Assembly: GCA_029880425.1 (NCBI GenBank)
Contig: JAOUOK010000104.1
Location: forward strand, 1-6,520
Direction of reading: 5' to 3'
DNA: 6,520 nucleotides
Origin: Gammaproteobacteria bacterium
Lineage (GTDB): Bacteria; Pseudomonadota; Gammaproteobacteria; UBA6429; Thiohalophilaceae
Made by a program: the position numbers and the translations under genes. The notes under the pieces are model-generated. The model had not been told where the DNA came from, did not search any database, and was given only the letters and a program-made list of their open reading frames with translations. Shown piece by piece: positions 1 to 6,374 of this stretch. How positions within the stretch are numbered: position 1 is the stretch's first letter; every line of letters begins with the position of its first letter.

Positions 1-125
1 GCTTATATATTGTAAAAAGCCTGGTAGAGCTTCATGGCGGAAGTATTGATGTAACGAGTGAGCCTGGTAAAGGAACGAGCTTTACAATTACATTCAAAAA
101 GAACTGGACGGCCAGAAAATTATAG
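1..125 (+). CDS. Sensor histidine kinase, C-terminal fragment (partial)
   Basis: This is the 3' end of a two-component sensor kinase whose body lies left of the window. In the frame starting at base 3, 40 codons run to a TAG at 123-125. The peptide opens with [13 protein letters not shown], the helix that follows the G1 box of the HATPase_c (GHKL) ATP-binding domain. It continues [18 protein letters not shown], the G2 box and final strand typical of these kinases. After that only about nine residues remain, so no C-terminal receiver or HPt domain is fused. The protein would autophosphorylate on a histidine in response to a signal and pass the phosphate to a response regulator. The sensor domain and the partner cannot be seen. 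Assignment to the GHKL fold is firm; the specific kinase is unknown. Confidence 0.9.
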   Translation, partial: LYIVKSLVELHGGSIDVTSEPGKGTSFTITFKKNWTARKL

Positions 126-247
126 ACAGAAGTGTCTCTTATCGATGAGTCATTCATTCAGCAGATGCCTCATCTCCATTTATTGATCTTTTTAAATACT
201 CAAGGCGACATGGGTGTCAGTGAACGGGGGCTGAACCATGCTCGCAG

Positions 248-260
248 CACTGTTACAGTG
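248..260. promoter_or_regulatory. 13-bp perfect palindrome, possible operator
   Basis: CACTGT-T-ACAGTG is a perfect 6+1+6 palindrome about 50 bases upstream of the possible -10 box of the lipoprotein gene. A second, overlapping arrangement, ACTGT at 249-253 with ACAGT at 261-265, adds a wider symmetric pair. Such sites are typical for dimeric DNA-binding regulators. No specific regulator can be assigned, and one short palindrome can occur by chance. Confidence 0.25.
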
Positions 261-309
261 ACAGTTTCACAAAATGAAAATAAACAGGCTTATGAATAAA
301 TGTTTCCAG

Positions 310-315
310 TATAAT
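310..315 (+). promoter_or_regulatory. Possible -10 box (TATAAT) for the lipoprotein gene
   Basis: A consensus TATAAT lies 44 bases before the preferred start codon at 360. At 16-18 base spacing the upstream sequence (about 286-293) does not match TTGACA well, and there is no TG extension. If this is a sigma-70 promoter it would depend on an activator or be weak. The call rests on the -10 match alone. Confidence 0.35.
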
Positions 316-359
316 CTTTTTCATTAAATCCTATGTTGAGTATATTTAAAGAGATTGAT

Positions 360-1247
360 ATGAAAAAGTTTGTTGTACGTTTTAGTTTTTTAATTAGCCT
401 GTCTTTGATGCTTTCTGCCTGTTTTGGCCCTTCAACTCCGCAGGAGGTTGGCCAGGATTTTTGGCAAGCGGTACTGGAAAATGATAAAAGTGATGTGGTC
501 GAACATTCTACACTGACAGATGAGAAATATTATGATCGTTTTTCTAAAGACTGGACGGGTTTTCAACTCTCGTTTGGCAAACTGGTTATCGATCAACAAG
601 CAGCAAGTATTGATACTAAGTTAGCGGCTCCGACCAACTCTGACCAGGATAGCCGGCGCTTTACCACCTACCTGGTTTTGCATGATGAAAAATGGAAGGT
701 AGATTACGAGCGAACAGCGCAATCGATAAAGGGCGGGGTACTCGGTGAATTATTCAGTGCCTTAAACCAGGTGGGTAATGAACTCTCCAGGAAAATTCAG
801 TCTTCAGCTGATTCATTTAGCCGTGAAATAGAGCACATGGGTAAGGAGCTTGAACAACTTTCCAGGGAGTTTGAACAACAAGCTTCAGAAAACATGGAAA
901 AATATGCAGAGCAAATGCGTAAGAGTATCGAGGCGCTGGAAGAGTCTATTAACCGCGCACTGGAGCAGGAAGATAACCATTTGTCTGATGAAGATAAACG
1001 TGTGTTAAAAGTGCTTGCCGATGACCTGAAAAAAGATAGTGAGAAGCTTTCATCGCCAAGTATTAAAACGGTAAAAGATGGCAGCCAGCATATGAGTGAA
1101 ACATATACTCAACTTGAGATGATTAATAATGATGCCTTTGATAAATACAAATCCGAATGGCGGGCATTAAGCCAGCAATATAAAGAAACGATGCGTAAGA
1201 TGATGGATGACCTGTCTGTTCAGTCAAGCAGGAATAATAACGGTTAA
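360..1247 (+). CDS. Lipoprotein with NTF2-like (DUF4878-type) domain and helical C-terminal half
   Basis: Function unknown. The ATG at 360 is preferred over the ATG at 333. It follows AAAGAG (348-353) by six bases and gives a clean lipoprotein signal peptide: MKKF, a hydrophobic stretch, then lipobox LSAC with Cys21 as the lipidated residue. The mature protein starts Cys-Phe, with no Asp at +2, which favours the outer membrane. Of 295 residues, about 26-120 (from PQEVGQDFWQAVLENDKSD to WKVDYERT) look like the small alpha+beta fold of DUF4878/NTF2-like lipoproteins. That fold often begins with a 'P.eva..fw.al..gD' helix. Residues about 126-205 are a charged, almost uninterrupted helix with heptad-like spacing (FSREIEHMGKELEQLSREF), probably a coiled coil. 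A second helical part spans about 208-288, and the tail is Asn-rich. It stands alone between the kinase end and the lipase gene, 101 bases from the latter. The domain call comes from pattern, not a search. Confidence 0.75.
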   Translation: MKKFVVRFSFLISLSLMLSACFGPSTPQEVGQDFWQAVLENDKSDVVEHSTLTDEKYYDRFSKDWTGFQLSFGKLVIDQQAASIDTKLAAPTNSDQDSRRFTTYLVLHDEKWKVDYERTAQSIKGGVLGELFSALNQVGNELSRKIQSSADSFSREIEHMGKELEQLSREFEQQASENMEKYAEQMRKSIEALEESINRALEQEDNHLSDEDKRVLKVLADDLKKDSEKLSSPSIKTVKDGSQHMSETYTQLEMINNDAFDKYKSEWRALSQQYKETMRKMMDDLSVQSSRNNNG

Positions 1248-1348
1248 GATAAAGACCATAAGGTAATAATGGATATGTGTAATCATATTTAACATTTCAG
1301 TTATATTGCTCGGTAGATATTCTTCTCGCATTCTTTACTATAAGGATT

Positions 1349-2317
1349 ATGCGTAGCGTCTACCTTTTACTTTACTGTTTTTGCCTGGTGGGTTGTTCGA
1401 CAACCTTTTCTGACGATCCTGCATTATGGGAATATGACCGCGGTTCATTACCTAAAGCCGATATGAAGTTAAACATTGCGGGCCTGGGGCCATGTACAGA
1501 TAACCCGGATCGCACTCTCCATCTTAACTCCATGGAACCCGTTACTATTTTAGTGCACGGTTGTTTTGCCTCGGCTGGCCGTTTTCGTGCGCTGGCTGAA
1601 GTCTTTGCCTTTCATGGGCAACAGGCTGCCTGTTTTAACTATGATGACCGCGATAGCCTGATGGTCAGTTCTAAGCAGTTGATCAGCGCGGTTAAGAAAC
1701 TCAACGCGGCAATCCCAAATAAAAACTTTACTATCATTGGTCATAGCCAGGGTGGACTGATTACGCGTAAGGCACTTATCCGTGAGAGGGAATCATCCTT
1801 AACGGGTGAAGATATTAATCTCAGCCTGGTTACGATTTCTGCGCCGGTAGGGGGGATCGCGGCGGCTGATCATTGCGGTTCAACATTTATGCAAGTGGCA
1901 ACACTGGGGCTTATCGTTCCGGTTTGTTATGCCATTAGTGGTGGTAAGTGGTATGAGATTACCGCGCAGTCAGATTTTATTCAAAAACCAGGCAAACTGG
2001 TTCCGCAAGTCAGGGATTACCTGAAGATTGTGACGGATGAAAAGAATACCTGTCGTCGCCTTGATAAAGATGGCAGTTGTACTGAAGATGATTACGTCTT
2101 CAGCGTGGAAGAACAATATATGAATGCCGTTGACCAGGATAAACGTTTAAACAACGTCGAACTGCAGGCCGGGCATGTTGAGATTGTGGGTGACCATAAA
2201 ATTGCCCCGCGCAAGTTGATTACTATTTTACAGAACCAGGGCTATATACCGCAGACATCAGCAAAACGAAAAAACGATCTTGAAAATCTGCTTGTTGTTC
2301 TTTACGGGCTGAAATAA
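1349..2317 (+). CDS. Alpha/beta-hydrolase (lipase-like) lipoprotein
   Basis: Probable membrane-anchored serine hydrolase acting on an ester or lipid in the envelope; substrate unknown. The 322-residue product begins with a short signal peptide ending in lipobox LVGC (Cys16), with Ser at +2. Strand and oxyanion-hole motif TILVHGCFASAGRF (67-80) and nucleophile elbow GHSQGG (131-136, Ser133) are typical of lipases and esterases of this fold. A likely acid is Asp248 in DDYVFSVEEQ, which resembles the 'DGvVsv.Sq' lipase motif. A likely base is His276 in AGHVEIV. Beyond the lipobox, seven cysteines (49, 72, 95, 176, 193, 235, 244) suggest disulfides in an oxidising compartment. The upstream AAGGA (1342-1346) is only two bases from the ATG, which is unusually close. 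No other in-frame start fits, and this one gives the signal peptide. The next gene starts 7 bases after the stop, suggesting co-transcription. Confidence 0.85.
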   Translation: MRSVYLLLYCFCLVGCSTTFSDDPALWEYDRGSLPKADMKLNIAGLGPCTDNPDRTLHLNSMEPVTILVHGCFASAGRFRALAEVFAFHGQQAACFNYDDRDSLMVSSKQLISAVKKLNAAIPNKNFTIIGHSQGGLITRKALIRERESSLTGEDINLSLVTISAPVGGIAAADHCGSTFMQVATLGLIVPVCYAISGGKWYEITAQSDFIQKPGKLVPQVRDYLKIVTDEKNTCRRLDKDGSCTEDDYVFSVEEQYMNAVDQDKRLNNVELQAGHVEIVGDHKIAPRKLITILQNQGYIPQTSAKRKNDLENLLVVLYGLK

Positions 2318-2324
2318 CTAGCGT

Positions 2325-2831
2325 ATGCAAAAGAAGAAAGTCAGCGTTAATGACAGTATGCAGACAGGGTATAGTTATTACCTGACGGAGCCCGCCGGTA
2401 AAAATTTTCACCCTGATTTTCAGCCAGAATATACACCGAAAGAAATGCTGGAGCTGGGCGTGTTTGGTGGAAAATATATGACTGATTGCCAGGATGAATT
2501 CCCGGCATCCTGGTTTAAAAAAGCCCGGCTGAACCCTGTGTTTCATGAAGCGAAAATAAATTATTTTGGTGTTAATGCCTCACAATCACTTTCTATCTGG
2601 CGCAGTAAGGGCTGGATTTATAATGAAGATCCCCGCGGCTGGTTTCAATGGTATTGCCGTTACTATATGGGGCGCCGTTGTGATGATGATGAACGACAAA
2701 TTAAACGCTGGCGCGCGATGCGAAGACATTTGACCCAGGTTAAAAGAAATTGCATGGAAGGTGATCACCAATGTCGACCGAAGCAGCGCCAGGCTTTATT
2801 GCACTGGGCGTATGATTCTATCTTTTTATAG
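2325..2831 (+). CDS. Conserved uncharacterised protein with GKYMTDC and CRPKQRQALLHW motifs
   Basis: I recognise this as a member of an uncharacterised conserved family, recalled from bacteria and, less surely, fungi and plants. I know no demonstrated function or firm family name. The 168-residue product has no signal peptide or membrane segment, so it is probably cytoplasmic. Conserved-looking blocks in order are: GKNFHPDFQPEYTPKEMLEL (25-44), GVFGGKYMTDCQDEFPASWF (45-64), DPRGWFQWYCRYYMGRR (102-118), DDDERQIKRWRAMRRH (120-135) and CRPKQRQALLHWAYDS (150-165). Five cysteines (55, 111, 119, 143, 150) and many Trp, Tyr and Arg stand out; a metal site or nucleic-acid contact is possible but unproven. 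The start is uncertain: neither the ATG at 2325 nor the in-frame ATG at 2358 has a clear ribosome-binding site, so translational coupling to the lipase stop 7 bases upstream is plausible. A decayed ybgA gene follows. Confidence 0.8.
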   Translation: MQKKKVSVNDSMQTGYSYYLTEPAGKNFHPDFQPEYTPKEMLELGVFGGKYMTDCQDEFPASWFKKARLNPVFHEAKINYFGVNASQSLSIWRSKGWIYNEDPRGWFQWYCRYYMGRRCDDDERQIKRWRAMRRHLTQVKRNCMEGDHQCRPKQRQALLHWAYDSIFL

Positions 2832-2909
2832 CATCACGATTTTAATAATGATCTATTAAGGAACAAAGCATTTGTAAACTGATACAGTGTGCGCATGAAC
2901 AGTCAAACT

Positions 2910-3321
2910 GGCCTGATCTGTAAGGCTTTCATGCCCAGCACAAGTATATTCTCTATAGCCATCATAAGGACAAAACACGTCAGCTCGGCAAAGAACTCTC
3001 AGAAGTGGGTAAGGTCAACTTGTTAGACTATGCCGTAGAATACGGCAGGCAATTAATGGCCTTCCTGAAAATCCCCGCGACGCGAAAAACCATGTTAATA
3101 CCTTGTTGCAGATACAGGGTTACCTGAAAAGAGACCTGGATAAGGATGATAAACAGGAGCTCTCTAGTCTCATTGAATCGCACCGACTCGGGCATGTGCT
3201 GTTAATTGTGCCGATCACGCTTTTGCGTCATCACTTCCGCAAGGCACCGGATGACTATATTACTAATTCATACTATATGAATCCTCACCCATCTGGGCTG
3301 ATGTTATTGAATTCATTGTAA
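2910..3321 (+). pseudogene. ybgA: Decayed ybgA-like (DUF1722) gene
   Basis: This is a broken copy of the YbgA/DUF1722 family, short cytoplasmic proteins of unclear role; in E. coli ybgA is next to the photolyase gene phr. The conserved core reads GFHAQHKYILYSHHKDKTRQ from 2924, then YGRQLMAFLKIPATRK in the same frame. Just before NHVNTLLQIQGYLKR the frame moves back by one. The A-run at 3084-3088 has five As where six would restore 'TRKNHVN'. The rest continues to LMLLNSL and a TAA ending at 3321, a normal-looking C-terminus. Upstream, a TAA at 2921-2923 blocks the frame immediately before the core. The bases for GLI (2910-2918), which would normally sit just ahead of 'FH', are in yet another frame. 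The first third of the expected protein is not recognisable. Two independent lesions argue for a true pseudogene rather than a single homopolymer sequencing error. Confidence 0.8.
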
Positions 3322-3330
3322 TCATAATTA

Positions 3331-3370
3331 GACATGATTAAATTATCTTTAACATAAAGTTACTCATGTC
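3331..3370. repeat. Inverted repeat GACATGA / TCATGTC
   Basis: GACATGA at 3331-3337 and TCATGTC at 3364-3370 are perfect 7-bp inverted repeats separated by 26 AT-rich bases, in the leader of the TauE/SafE gene. They could be two operator half-sites or a weak cruciform or hairpin. No U-tract follows, so it is not an intrinsic terminator. A role is not shown. Confidence 0.35.
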
Positions 3371-3399
3371 AAAAAATATGGTGTTAAAAAAATATGGTG
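3371..3399. repeat. Short direct tandem repeat, 16-bp period
   Basis: AAAAAATATGGTG occurs at 3371-3383 and again at 3387-3399, which is 1.8 copies of a 16-base unit. It lies in an AT-rich leader about 75-100 bases before the TauE/SafE start. It is probably a slippage duplication. An effect on transcription (A-tract bending or duplicated promoter-like sequence) is possible but not supported further. Confidence 0.6.
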
Positions 3400-3472
3400 C
3401 CAGGGAACAATACTCTCTAATATTAAAAAAAATTAAAAAGCGAAGCTCAACCCGCATAACGGAGTCTCTTTG

Positions 3473-4219
3473 ATGGAAACATGGCAAATCATTTTACTTG
3501 TTGTTGTAGGCATGTTTTCTGGCTGGCTAAACGTGATGGCAGGTGGGGGATCGTTGTTGTCGGTGCCGGTGATGATATTTATGGATATGCCGGCACCGGT
3601 GGCCAATGGCACTAACCGTATTGCGATACTGGCACAAAACATCACCTCTGTTTATACCTTTTACCGTAAAGGCTTTTCTGATTTTAAGCTGGGACTGACC
3701 TTATCACTCGCGGCGTGTTTCGGTGCGGTGTGGGGTGCCTGGGTCGGGGTGCAGATAGACGGGGTCTGGTTTAACCGTTTACTGGCCGCGGTGATGATCG
3801 GTGTCATGATTATTATGGCAACCGGTAACAAGATCAGTCATACGGTTACTGACAAAGAAGAACCTAAAAACCTGGCAATGGGACACCTGTTGATGATCCT
3901 CGGTGGTTTCTGGGGTGGCATGATCCAGGTGGGCGTGGGATTTATCCTGATGGCGATCCTGCACCGGGTCATGGGCTTTGGCTTGGTGCGCGTGAATATG
4001 TATAAAGTTTTTATCGTGCTGAGTTACACGGTGGTGGCGTTAACGATTTTTGCCTCGCAGTTACAACTTGTCTGGTGGGCAGGGCTAGGCCTTGCGCTGG
4101 GGAATTCCATTGGCGGCTGGTACGGGGCACATACCACGGTACATAAAGGTGAAGCCTGGATCCGTAATGTTTTATACGTGACCTTAACCGCCTTTGTGAT
4201 CAAGTTATTATTTTTCTAG
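3473..4219 (+). CDS. TauE/SafE (DUF81) family membrane exporter
   Basis: Inner-membrane permease of the TauE/SafE family. Characterised or proposed members export sulfite, sulfoacetate or other small organic anions; the substrate here is not known. The 248-residue size is usual for the family. The first half carries the family signature NVMAGGGSLLSVP (20-32) followed by ANGTNRIA (44-51). The second half repeats the architecture with GGFWGGMIQVGVGFIL (144-159), as expected of the internally duplicated fold. Hydrophobic segments near 5-40, 71-95, 101-117, 136-166, 176-196, 199-220 and 233-248 suggest about seven or eight membrane spans. The ATG at 3473 is preferred over the TTG three bases earlier because GGAG (3461-3464) sits eight bases upstream. 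A terminator follows directly, and the gene converges on the TRAP operon, so it appears to be transcribed alone. Confidence 0.88.
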   Translation: METWQIILLVVVGMFSGWLNVMAGGGSLLSVPVMIFMDMPAPVANGTNRIAILAQNITSVYTFYRKGFSDFKLGLTLSLAACFGAVWGAWVGVQIDGVWFNRLLAAVMIGVMIIMATGNKISHTVTDKEEPKNLAMGHLLMILGGFWGGMIQVGVGFILMAILHRVMGFGLVRVNMYKVFIVLSYTVVALTIFASQLQLVWWAGLGLALGNSIGGWYGAHTTVHKGEAWIRNVLYVTLTAFVIKLLFF

Positions 4220-4220
4220 A

Positions 4221-4247
4221 GAGCCATCCCTGGCGCTCGTTTTTATT
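4221..4247 (+). terminator. Intrinsic terminator of the TauE/SafE gene
   Basis: GAGC at 4221-4224 pairs with GCTC at 4235-4238. CCA/TGG inside (4224-4226 with 4231-4233) gives an alternative, slightly bulged stem. GTTTTTATTTT follows directly, the U-tract expected on the + strand. The hairpin starts one base after the stop codon. It has no matching U-tract in the opposite orientation, so it does not obviously serve the converging dctM gene. Confidence 0.7.
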
Positions 4248-4273
4248 TTCTGTATTTTTTATATAGTTTTATT

Positions 4274-5680
4274 TTAAGTAAAGCCCATTAATCCCGGCAG
4301 CCATAACACGATGCCGGGTAAGGCGATCAGTACCGCGATGGTGAGCAGGTCGGCGGCGAAAAAGGGCGTTGCGCCTTTAAAGACATCCTGTACTGAACAC
4401 TCGGGTCTGACCCCGGCCACCACGAAACAGTTCAGCCCGATGGGTGGGGTGATTAAACAAAGCTCGGCCATTTTAACAATGATGATACCAAACCAGATGG
4501 AAACCCCGGTGCCGGATACACCAAATGCCGACTCTGCCGCGGTGACACCTTCCCCCCCGTTTAAGGCAATGATGGCCGGGTAAACAACAGGCAAGGTTAA
4601 TAACAACATGCCGATGGCATCCATGAACATGCCGAGTACCGCGTAGGCCAGCAGGATCATAATCAGGATCAACATCGGGCTCATTTCAAGACTGGTTAAC
4701 CAGCTGGAAAAGGCGCCGGGTAAATCGGCAAAACCGAGGAAGCGAACATAAAGCAGGACTCCCCAGATGATGGTAAAAATCATCACGGTGAGCTTGGCGG
4801 TTTCCATTAACGAGCTGCGTAATTCTTTCCAGCGCATGCCTTTGCGTAACGCGATGAGAAAAATAATAAACGCACCCAGGGAACCGGCTTCAGTCGGGGT
4901 GCCAACACCACCGTAAATACAAATAACAATGATGGCGATAACGGCAAAGATGGGCAGGGCGCCGGGCACACTTTCAAAGCGTTGTTTCCAGCTAAAGCCT
5001 CTCACCGGTGGACCAAAATCTTTGCGGGTGCTGGCAAGAAAAACCACCAGGCCACCATAAATGATGGCAGAAACAATGCCGGGTATGAAACCGGCCATCA
5101 ACAAGGCTCCCACATCCTGTTCCACAATGATGGCGTAGATAACCAGTATCGCCGAAGGCGGGATTAAAGATGCCAGCGTGCCGCCCGCGGCCACCACCCC
5201 CGCGGCAAAACGTTTGTCATAACCGAGCTTTAACATTTCCGGGATGGCGATACGGGCAAATACTGCTGAAGTGGCCACCGAGGCCCCCGATACCGCGGCA
5301 AAACCCGCGGTAGAAAACACGGTCGCAACCCCCATGCCGCCGGGTAGCCAGCCAACCCAGCGTTTTGCCGCTTCAAACAGCGCGGTGGTCAGACCAGCAT
5401 GGTAGGCCAGGTAACCAATGAGGATAAAGGTGGGGATCAATGACAGCGCAAGGGTCGAGACCTTGGAGTGGGGAATGGTGCCCGCCATTTTAATGGTGAC
5501 CAGTAAGCCTCGTTCAAAGCCGTACTTGGCAGCAAAGACCCATAACAGGCCAAAAAATCCTGCCAGTGCCGCGGCAAAAGCAACGCGCACCCCGATCACC
5601 ACCAGCACTAACATCAAGCCGGTGATCCAGAGGCCAATGCCAATGGTGTCCATGCTGGCCATGTATTCAACAATACCCAT
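4274..5680 (-). CDS. dctM: TRAP transporter large permease subunit (DctM family)
   Basis: Large membrane subunit of a TRAP transporter, which forms the ion-coupled translocation path for an organic acid delivered by DctP. The 468 residues are nearly all hydrophobic segments. Family motifs are LPGGMGVATVFSTAGFAAVSGASVATSA (112-139, shown here as one region by its key parts SGASVATSA and LPGG), GGTLASLIPPSAILVIYA (166-183), GGVGTPTEAGSLGA (257-270), GMFMDAIGMLLLTLPVVYP (350-368) and TPPIGLNCFVVAGV (411-424). It is about 40 residues longer than the usual 425-430. Part of the excess is an insertion at about 373-394, rich in Gly, Ala, Val and Ser, before IWFGIIIVK. The ATG overlaps the dctQ stop by one base (TAATG), and GAGGAG (5689-5694) lies eight bases upstream, so the two are translated from one message. 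The substrate cannot be inferred. Confidence 0.93.
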   Translation of the reverse strand: MGIVEYMASMDTIGIGLWITGLMLVLVVIGVRVAFAAALAGFFGLLWVFAAKYGFERGLLVTIKMAGTIPHSKVSTLALSLIPTFILIGYLAYHAGLTTALFEAAKRWVGWLPGGMGVATVFSTAGFAAVSGASVATSAVFARIAIPEMLKLGYDKRFAAGVVAAGGTLASLIPPSAILVIYAIIVEQDVGALLMAGFIPGIVSAIIYGGLVVFLASTRKDFGPPVRGFSWKQRFESVPGALPIFAVIAIIVICIYGGVGTPTEAGSLGAFIIFLIALRKGMRWKELRSSLMETAKLTVMIFTIIWGVLLYVRFLGFADLPGAFSSWLTSLEMSPMLILIMILLAYAVLGMFMDAIGMLLLTLPVVYPAIIALNGGEGVTAAESAFGVSGTGVSIWFGIIIVKMAELCLITPPIGLNCFVVAGVRPECSVQDVFKGATPFFAADLLTIAVLIALPGIVLWLPGLMGFT

Positions 5681-6309
5681 TACTTCTGCTCCTCACCGTT
5701 GTTATGGTTAGAAACAGACTCGGCTTCTTTTGCAGCGACCGCGGCGGCATCTTCAATTAACGGGATGCCAACGGGTTGTTCACTGTTTTCTTTCCAGGCA
5801 CGGGCGTATCCCCAGATTTGCAACACCAGGCGCAGGGCTAAAACGGTGAGCGCAACCGGCACGACCAGCTTGGCAGGCCAGGTGGGTAAATCGATATCCA
5901 GTGATGAATCACCGAGTTGATAAGCGCGCAAAAAATGCAGGTAAGAGCCGTAGATCAGTAACAGGGTAATCAAAAGCATCAGGACTACCGAGACCAGCTC
6001 GGTAAACCATAACCAGCGGCCACGTAAGTGGCTGATCACAATATCCATGCGGATATGGCCACCGAGGCGCTTGGTATAGGCAATGCCAAGAAATGCCATG
6101 AAGGCCATGGCCTGTTCGACCCAGTCGATATAACCATTGATCGACATATCAAACAGCCAGCGTCCCAGTACGTTTGCCGTTGCCAGGAACACCAGTAGAA
6201 AAATAATAATACCACCGAGCAGGTTAAGCACGGACTCAAGTTTGAAGAACATGCGATCTGCGATGCTGAGTTTGCTCTGGTCCTCGAAGATGCTGGTTGA
6301 ACTGGGCAT
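5680..6309 (-). CDS. dctQ: TRAP transporter small permease subunit (DctQ family)
   Basis: Small membrane subunit that pairs with DctM in the TRAP transporter. The 209-residue product has the usual four spans, near residues 30-48, 62-78, 104-125 and 147-166. Family features include VLGRWLF (47-53) at the end of span 1, WVEQAMAFMAFLGIAY (63-78), then GGHIRMDI (83-90) after span 2. DIDLPTWPAKLVVPVAL (138-154) leads into span 4. A hydrophilic, Ala/Glu-rich tail of about 38 residues (172-209) follows, longer than in many DctQ proteins; it should face the cytoplasm. The start at 6309 has only a weak AGG (6317-6319) seven bases upstream, in line with modest expression relative to dctP. A double hairpin separates it from dctP. 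The stop overlaps the dctM start. Confidence 0.9.
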   Translation of the reverse strand: MPSSTSIFEDQSKLSIADRMFFKLESVLNLLGGIIIFLLVFLATANVLGRWLFDMSINGYIDWVEQAMAFMAFLGIAYTKRLGGHIRMDIVISHLRGRWLWFTELVSVVLMLLITLLLIYGSYLHFLRAYQLGDSSLDIDLPTWPAKLVVPVALTVLALRLVLQIWGYARAWKENSEQPVGIPLIEDAAAVAAKEAESVSNHNNGEEQK

Positions 6310-6343
6310 GGGAAAGCCTATTGGGTAAGAGTCAAAATAAAAA

Positions 6344-6363
6344 CGGCTGTAAAAATACAGCCG
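6344..6363 (-). terminator. Intrinsic terminator or attenuator between dctP and dctQ
   Basis: CGGCTGTA (6344-6351) and TACAGCCG (6356-6363) form a perfect 8-bp stem with an AAAA loop (UUUU on the transcribed strand). Read on the - strand it is followed by TTTTTATTTT (complement of about 6334-6343). It lies after the dctP stop and before dctQ, 35 bases from the dctQ start. Partial termination here would make DctP in excess over DctQ and DctM, as a binding protein needs. On the + strand no U-tract follows. Confidence 0.8.
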
Positions 6364-6374
6364 GTAAAATTATA

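Larger units (their letters stand above)
126..359. other. Intergenic region upstream of the first lipoprotein
   Basis: These 234 bases separate the kinase stop from the lipoprotein start. A weak 5-bp hairpin (AGACA, loop gaag, TGTCT at 124-137) overlaps the kinase stop codon. It lacks a good U-tract, so it is not called as a terminator. The region also holds the palindrome and the possible -10 box listed separately. A reading frame is open from 126 to 299, with a GTG at 132 and ATGs at 165 and 210. It has no convincing ribosome-binding site and resembles nothing I recognise, so it is not called as a gene. Confidence 0.5.

Noticed and set aside
124..137. Small hairpin at the kinase stop codon as a terminator.
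   Set aside because: Only 5 bp and followed by CTCTTATC rather than a U-tract.
132..299. Open frame with a GTG start (55 codons), internal ATGs at 165 and 210.
   Set aside because: No convincing ribosome-binding site, no recognisable motif, and the stretch carries a palindrome and leads into a promoter-like box. Better treated as leader DNA.
333..359. Upstream ATG giving a 304-residue form of the first lipoprotein.
   Set aside because: No ribosome-binding site upstream, and it would place nine extra residues, including acidic ones, ahead of a normal MKK signal peptide. The ATG at 360 has AAAGAG at good spacing.
1306..1341. Promoter for the lipase gene (TTAACA/TAGATA or TACTAT-like boxes).
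   Set aside because: Spacing is too wide (19 bases or more) or the -35 match is absent; no combination stands out in the 101-base gap.
3103..3321. TTG-started 72-residue frame as a separate small gene.
   Set aside because: Its sequence is the C-terminal half of DUF1722, and the first half lies directly upstream in a shifted frame. It is part of the pseudogene, with no ribosome-binding site at the TTG.
3470..3472. TTG start one codon before the TauE/SafE ATG.
   Set aside because: The ATG at 3473 has better spacing from GGAG; the choice changes only one residue.
4311..5711. Several + strand open frames inside dctM and dctQ.
   Set aside because: They lie opposite well-supported TRAP genes, show composition-driven sequence with no family motifs, and lack ribosome-binding sites.
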